NCBI GenBank assembly: GCA_024233215.1
Contig: JACKPW010000017.1
Location: forward strand, 1-64,000
DNA length: 64,000 nucleotides
Source: Verrucomicrobiales bacterium
GTDB taxonomy: Bacteria > Verrucomicrobiota > Verrucomicrobiia > Limisphaerales > J093
Reading direction: 5' to 3'
This document shows, piece by piece, positions 59,756-64,000 of this stretch. Made by a program: the position numbers and the translations under genes. The first letter of the stretch is position 1. Every line of letters starts with the position of its first letter. The notes beneath the pieces were generated by a model, which saw only the letters and a list, made by a program, of their open reading frames with translations, did no database searches and was not told the origin of the DNA.

Positions 59756-60712
59756 ATGCCTGCAAACAACTCCGAATCCACGGTCTTTCGCGGGACGATC
59801 CCCGCGCTCATGACGCCCTGTGCCGCCGAAGGCACCCCGGACTTCGACGCCCTGGTGGCCACCGGCCAACGCCTGATCGAAGCGGGGATGCGCGCCGTGG
59901 TCTATTGCGGATCGATGGGCGACTGGCCACTGCTCACCGACGCCCAGCGCCAGGAAGGGGTCGGGCGCTTGACCGCGGCCGGGGTGCCGGTGGTCGTCGG
60001 TACCGGCGCGCCGAGCACCCGACAGGCCGCCGCCCACGCCGCCCATGCGAAAGCCTGCGGTGCGGCCGGTCTGATGGTCATTCCCCGACTCCTGTCCCGG
60101 GGCACCTCCGCGGCGGCGCAACGTGATCATTTCGCCGCCGTGTTCGAGGCGGGCGTGGACCTGCCTGCGGTGATCTACAACAGCCCCTACTACGGCTACG
60201 AGACGAAGGCGGACCTGTTCTTCGCGCTGCGCCAGGCCCATCCCCAACTGGTGGGGTTCAAGGAATTCGGAGGCGCGGCGTCGCTGACCTACGCCGCCGA
60301 ACACATCACCAGCGGCGATCCCGGCCTGACCCTGATGGTCGGGGTGGACACCCAGGTCTTTCACGGTTTCGTGAACTGCGGTGCGCAGGGGGCCATCACG
60401 GGCGTTGGGAACGCATTGCCACGGGAGGTGCTGCGGTTGGTGGAACTCTGTGAACAGGCGGCTGCGGGGAATGTCACGGCCCGTCGTCTGGCCGCCGAAC
60501 TGGATGCCGCCTTGCACGTGCTGTCCACCTTCGATGAAGGCCCCGACCTCGTGCTCTACTACAAGGCCCTCATGGTGCTGGAAGGGCATCCCGAATACAC
60601 CCACTCAATCAACGCCTCGGACCGCCTGTCCCCCAGCCAATCGGCGTATCTCAGGCGCCAATGGCAACAATTCCGAAAGTGGTGGTCCGATTGGCCCGGA
60701 GCGACCGCGTAG
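59756..60712 (+). CDS. DapA-family aldolase/deaminase, probable hydroxyproline-pathway deaminase
   Basis: 318 residues. Class I (beta/alpha)8 DHDPS superfamily: Schiff-base Lys169 in LVGFKEFGG, the conserved Tyr in VIYNSPYYGY, and GSMGDWPLLT in place of the usual GTTGE loop. In trans-4-hydroxyproline catabolism a DapA homologue deaminates 1-pyrroline-4-hydroxy-2-carboxylate to alpha-ketoglutarate semialdehyde. Context between an epimerase and a D-amino-acid-type dehydrogenase supports that role; a lysine-pathway DapA would normally keep the GTTGE loop. Confidence 0.78.
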   Translation: MPANNSESTVFRGTIPALMTPCAAEGTPDFDALVATGQRLIEAGMRAVVYCGSMGDWPLLTDAQRQEGVGRLTAAGVPVVVGTGAPSTRQAAAHAAHAKACGAAGLMVIPRLLSRGTSAAAQRDHFAAVFEAGVDLPAVIYNSPYYGYETKADLFFALRQAHPQLVGFKEFGGAASLTYAAEHITSGDPGLTLMVGVDTQVFHGFVNCGAQGAITGVGNALPREVLRLVELCEQAAAGNVTARRLAAELDAALHVLSTFDEGPDLVLYYKALMVLEGHPEYTHSINASDRLSPSQSAYLRRQWQQFRKWWSDWPGATA

Positions 60713-60735
60713 TCGGGCAGCTTGAGTGGAGGGCA

Positions 60736-60896
60736 CCACGAAATACACGAAACACACGAAAACATGGCAGGAGGACCAGGTATTGTGGGTGTCACGGGAG
60801 TCTGGCGCTCTTGACCGGTCCGGCCCGGTGCTACGAACGGGACAGCGCAACCGGCCCCTCCCGATCTTCCTTTCGTGTGATTCGCGTACTTCGTGG
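60736..60896. repeat. Inverted repeat pair (CACGAAATACACGAAA type)
   Basis: Left arm 60736-60761 begins CCACGAAATACACGAAACAC; the right arm 60871-60896 is its inverse at 23 of 26 positions. The arms enclose about 109 bp and lie in the 235-bp gap between the deaminase and dehydrogenase genes. No gene was recognised inside. Confidence 0.8.
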
Positions 60897-60947
60897 TTAC
60901 GCTGAAGCTCTCCAGACTCGCGTGCAGGTTCCACCCTCCCCATTCAC

Positions 60948-62201
60948 ATGACAGTCCAACCCTCCCATCTCGTCATCGGTGGCGGCGTCATCGGACTTTG
61001 CACGGCGTACTTCCTCGGCAAGGCAGGGCAGCGGGTGACGGTCATCGACCGCGATCCGTCGGGCGACACGGGCTGTTCCCAGCGCAACGCCGGCATGGTG
61101 GTGCCCAGCCATTTCACCCCGTTGGCCGCGCCCGGGGTCGTGGGGCAGGGTTTGAAGTGGATGCTGGATCGCCGGAGCCCCTTCGCGCTGCGTCCCGGCC
61201 TCAATCGCAGCCTCTGGTCGTGGTGCTGGCAATTCTACCGCCACGCCAATCGCCGGCACGCGCTGAACAGCCGGGAATTGCTGCGTGATCTCAGTCTGGA
61301 AAGCCGCACCTTGTTCGAGGAACTCGCGGAGGAGTTGGGGTTCACGTTCGTCCGCCGAGGATTGCTGATGCTGTGCGAATCCGCGGCCGGCCTGCATGAG
61401 GAAACCGAGGTGGCTGCGGAAGCCCGGAGCCTCGGCCTCGAGGCCGAGGTCTGTGCGCCGGAACGCCTGCGGGAACTGGACCCGGAGGTCGACCTGAGAG
61501 TACTGGGTGGCGTGTGGTTCCCGCGGGACGCCCACCTGGATCCGACCGCGTTCCTGGATGCGCTTCGGCGGGGCATCCTGCGTCAGGGCGGCAACATCCG
61601 GTCCGGAAAGGTCATGGACTTTCGAAAATCCGGGGATTCGGTGGTCTGCGCCCTCACTGCGGAAGGCGAGGAGCTGTCGGCCGAACGATTCACCCTGGCC
61701 GCCGGCATCTGGAGCGCGCCCCTTGCCCGGCGGCTCGGCTTGAACCTGCCGATGCAGGCGGGCAAAGGCTACTCGTTCACGCTCCCCCAACCCACGCAGC
61801 AACCGGAACTCTGTTACCTCCTCAAGGAAGGGCGCGTCGCCATCACCCCGATGGGCGACAAACTGCGCGTTGCCGGCACGATGGAGATCGGAGGCAGCGA
61901 AGGCGTGATTAACCGCCGGCGGCTTGAGGGGATCATCACGTCCTTCTGCCGCTGCTTCCCGGCTTTCAAGCCGGGCGATTTCACAGGCCTGGAACCATGG
62001 TCCGGCTTGCGGCCGTGCTCACCGGACGGACTTCCCTATATCGGGAGGGTGCGGAACTTGTCCAACGTGGTGATCGCCGGGGGGCACGCCATGTTGGGAC
62101 TCAGCCTGGCACCGGTGACAGCACGCCTGGTGGTCGGCCTGCACGCCGGGGCCGCGAATGTTCCACGCCTGGATCCGGCAAGGTTTGGGAAGACAGGTTG
62201 A
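60948..62201 (+). CDS. FAD-dependent D-amino-acid dehydrogenase, probable cis-4-hydroxy-D-proline dehydrogenase
   Basis: 417 residues. The N-terminal dinucleotide motif is VIGGGVIGLCTAYFLG with the acidic end of beta-2 in TVIDRD. SQRNAGMVVPSHFTPLAAPG matches the DadA-type flavin region, and the C-terminus has GLRPCSPDGLPYIG and VVIAGGHAMLGLSLAPVTA. DadA-like enzymes oxidise D-amino acids to imino acids. With the epimerase and deaminase next to it, oxidation of cis-4-hydroxy-D-proline to pyrroline-4-hydroxy-2-carboxylate is the likely reaction. It is separated from the deaminase by a repeat-bearing 235-bp gap but runs in the same direction. Confidence 0.85.
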   Translation: MTVQPSHLVIGGGVIGLCTAYFLGKAGQRVTVIDRDPSGDTGCSQRNAGMVVPSHFTPLAAPGVVGQGLKWMLDRRSPFALRPGLNRSLWSWCWQFYRHANRRHALNSRELLRDLSLESRTLFEELAEELGFTFVRRGLLMLCESAAGLHEETEVAAEARSLGLEAEVCAPERLRELDPEVDLRVLGGVWFPRDAHLDPTAFLDALRRGILRQGGNIRSGKVMDFRKSGDSVVCALTAEGEELSAERFTLAAGIWSAPLARRLGLNLPMQAGKGYSFTLPQPTQQPELCYLLKEGRVAITPMGDKLRVAGTMEIGGSEGVINRRRLEGIITSFCRCFPAFKPGDFTGLEPWSGLRPCSPDGLPYIGRVRNLSNVVIAGGHAMLGLSLAPVTARLVVGLHAGAANVPRLDPARFGKTG

Positions 62202-62465
62202 GCGCGTTGCGGATTCCGGCGAGGACCTGTTCGGCGCAAAGCAACCAGGTTGCCGGAGATCAGCCCATCAATGCCAGTCCCTCGGGCTTTCAAGCCGGGA
62301 TCCCCCCCCGAAGGCCGGGCTTCCCCTGAACCGCAGGATAGATCGCGTCGACGCGGCTGCTTCCCCGCGACAAACAACCCTGCCAAATGTCCTTGCCCGA
62401 CCGGACGCGATCCCGCCAAATCCTCCGGTCATCCTGATTGGTTCACTCGCACGCAACGCATCGCC

Positions 62466-63563
62466 ATGAAATCACTCCGAACCCTCCTGTTCGCTGCCGC
62501 CGCCACGGCCGTCTCGCTGGGCATCCCCTTTGCCGCAACCGCCGGCGACCAGCACAGCCTCATCTCGGAACCCTACAACCTCGACACCGGTCTCGAGTCG
62601 CGCTCGATCTCGTTTGAGAATCCCACCGGCGAACGCGGTGCCGGTGGCAAGGCCGCCAGCAAGCTCGGCGTCGGCCGCAAGGGTTCGCCCTCCCGCAGCC
62701 TCAAACCCGGCGACGTGGTCCAACTCTGTGACATCGCGGGCAAAGGCACCATCCGCCACATCTGGATCACCACGGCGCGCGATCCCCAGAACCTGCGTTC
62801 GCTCGTCATCCGCGGTTGGTGGGATGGACAGGGACACCCGAGCATCGAGAGTCCGCTCGGCGATTTCATGGGGTTCGCGCACGGCAAGGTGATGGCCTAC
62901 GAGTCGGCCGTGCATTCGGTGGGTCGCAGTGCCGGCATGAACCTCTGGCTACCGATGCCGTTCACGAAGCAGGCCCGGTTTACCATCACGAACGAGGGGG
63001 AAAAGGACGTGCCTTTCTTCTACCAGATCGACTACACCCTGGGAGACTATCACCCGCAGGATACCGGCCGGTTGCACGTGTTGTTCCGCCGCGAGAACCC
63101 GACCACGCTGAAGCAGGATTTCGAGTTGTTACCGGCCCGCAAGGGTAAGGGTCGGTTCATCGGGTCGGTAATGGGTATCCGCGCGCTGGCGGGCAACTGG
63201 TGGGGTGAGGGCGAGATCAAGGTCTACCTCGACGGCGACCAGGAGTTCCCCACGATTTGCGGTACCGGCAGCGAGGATTACGTGGGGCTTTCCTGGGGCA
63301 TTCAGCAGACACCATTCCGCTACAACGGCTGCAGTCTCGACGACCAGGGCTTTGTCTCGATGTACCGCTGGCACCTGCCGGATCCGATCTTCTGGCAGAA
63401 AGCGGTGCGGATCACCATCCAGCAGATCGGTTGGAAGGACGGGCTTTACGAACGGCAGGATGACTGGTCCGCGGCCACGTTCTGGTATGAACCGATCCCC
63501 AGCGCACCGTTGCCGCCGATGCCGGACGTGAAGGCCCGGACGACAGACCTCTGGAAGGAATGA
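62466..63563 (+). CDS. GH172 family (DUF2961) glycosidase, secreted
   Basis: 365 residues from ATG 62466 (MKSLRTLLFAAAATAVSLG), signal peptide ending AATAGD; the frame is open earlier but upstream codons lack protein character. The DUF2961 pattern is visible: ESRSISFENPTGERGAGGKA, GTIRHIWITT, FYQIDYTLGD, and ICGTGSEDYVGLSWG. GH172 enzymes act on alpha-D-fructofuranosides and D-arabinofuranosides and assemble as viral-capsid-like hexamers. The substrate here is unknown. The 264 bp upstream show nothing recognisable. Confidence 0.85.
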   Translation: MKSLRTLLFAAAATAVSLGIPFAATAGDQHSLISEPYNLDTGLESRSISFENPTGERGAGGKAASKLGVGRKGSPSRSLKPGDVVQLCDIAGKGTIRHIWITTARDPQNLRSLVIRGWWDGQGHPSIESPLGDFMGFAHGKVMAYESAVHSVGRSAGMNLWLPMPFTKQARFTITNEGEKDVPFFYQIDYTLGDYHPQDTGRLHVLFRRENPTTLKQDFELLPARKGKGRFIGSVMGIRALAGNWWGEGEIKVYLDGDQEFPTICGTGSEDYVGLSWGIQQTPFRYNGCSLDDQGFVSMYRWHLPDPIFWQKAVRITIQQIGWKDGLYERQDDWSAATFWYEPIPSAPLPPMPDVKARTTDLWKE

Positions 63564-63820
63564 TCGCCGGGACAGGATCCTGAGGCGGGTCATCCCCACC
63601 GGCCTCCTGCCCCGCAGGCCAGCTGCCGGAAGACACGGAATGTGACAGATCGGGTAATCTTCTCTGTAAGGTATTCCTGTCCTCAACCGACTCCTGTGGT
63701 GAAGGGGCGTTCCGGCAATGCGCCGGGAGGCCCCTGGGAATGGCCAGGGTTCACGGGTGTGGACCTCTGCGTCTGCCGTTCCCGGCAAAGTCAAAAAGAC
63801 GGCAGCAATACAAACGAAAC

Positions 63821-64000
63821 ATGAAACTCCGCAACAAACTCACCGCAGGATTGATCACGGCCGGGCTCGCGCTCGGACTGGCCACCGTCGCCTACGCAAA
63901 CCGGGGCAACGGGGTGCTCGGCTCGGTCTACGTGACCAGCCAGGGCCTCTATTACGACACCTTCGTCTCGGCGAAGAAACTGCCCAACAAGGGGCCGTTC
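63821..64000 (+). CDS. N-terminus of a secreted protein (cut by window end)
   Basis: Sixty codons from ATG 63821 are open to the window edge. They encode a clear signal peptide (MKLRNKLTAGLITAGLALGL, cleavage likely after AYA) and the start of a mature domain (NRGNGVLGSVYVTSQGLYYD). No family can be named from this length. The 257 bp after the GH172 gene may hold its promoter. Confidence 0.7.
   Translation, partial: MKLRNKLTAGLITAGLALGLATVAYANRGNGVLGSVYVTSQGLYYDTFVSAKKLPNKGPF

Noticed and set aside
1..64000. tRNA or rRNA genes.
   Set aside because: No cloverleaf-compatible segment with a T-arm GGTTCGAAT-like core and no rRNA signature was recognised by eye; a tRNAscan run would be decisive.

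Overview
The window is high-GC bacterial chromosome and most resembles a member of the Verrucomicrobiota (Pedosphaera/Limisphaera-like). The pointers are: secreted proteins ending in a short W...RFYR module, Tat-exported Gfo/Idh/MocA oxidoreductases, PEP-CTERM-type and heme-c-linked signalling proteins, dense CAZyme genes without SusC/SusD, few clear Shine-Dalgarno sites, and several families of short palindromic interspersed repeats. No rRNA, tRNA or CRISPR array was recognised. Taxonomy is inferred from protein style only.

Layout. 1-3300: tail of a PEP-CTERM-like protein, a REP-type repeat, a trimeric-fibre protein (collagen-like, YadA-like beta-roll, S74 chaperone) and a small secreted partner. 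3381-7429: a membrane GcvH-like protein divergent from a histidine kinase with two heme-c motifs and an NtrC-type sigma54 activator. 7430-10000: transposase remnant and an unusually long acyl-CoA dehydrogenase. 10199-14299: a NarL-type regulator and a beta-propeller sensor kinase. 14447-18394: zinc-ribbon protein, NahK-like sugar kinase, KDPG aldolase (eda), MetRS (metG). 18520-22809: two secreted putative glycosidases. 22810-26539: accessory stretch with a broken antitoxin and a rifampin-phosphotransferase-like enzyme carrying an in-frame palindromic repeat. 26685-33722: five-gene minus-strand operon (ABC-2 permease, three SPFH proteins, P-type metal ATPase). 33931-36470: ECF sigma factor, small protein, AAA+ ATPase. 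36471-40045: a gene-tail remnant and a predicted secreted metzincin.

40114-56126 is a carbohydrate-degradation region: two Tat-exported Gfo/Idh/MocA oxidoreductases, a beta-propeller glycosidase-like protein, a HEAT/FG-GAP giant, a GH106 alpha-L-rhamnosidase, a sugar-porter MFS, a GH43 enzyme and an alpha/alpha-toroid protein. The likely flow is extracellular cleavage of rhamnose/arabinose/xylose-bearing polysaccharide, uptake by the MFS porter, and oxidation of released sugars.

56203-64000: a hypothetical protein, a DUF4143 ATPase, a likely trans-4-hydroxyproline catabolic set (epimerase, DapA-family deaminase, FAD dehydrogenase), a GH172 enzyme and the start of a secreted protein cut by the window edge.

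The most distinctive non-coding content is the repeat landscape: at least four palindromic families, some with compensatory base changes between copies, one copy translated inside a gene, plus two heptanucleotide tandem repeats.
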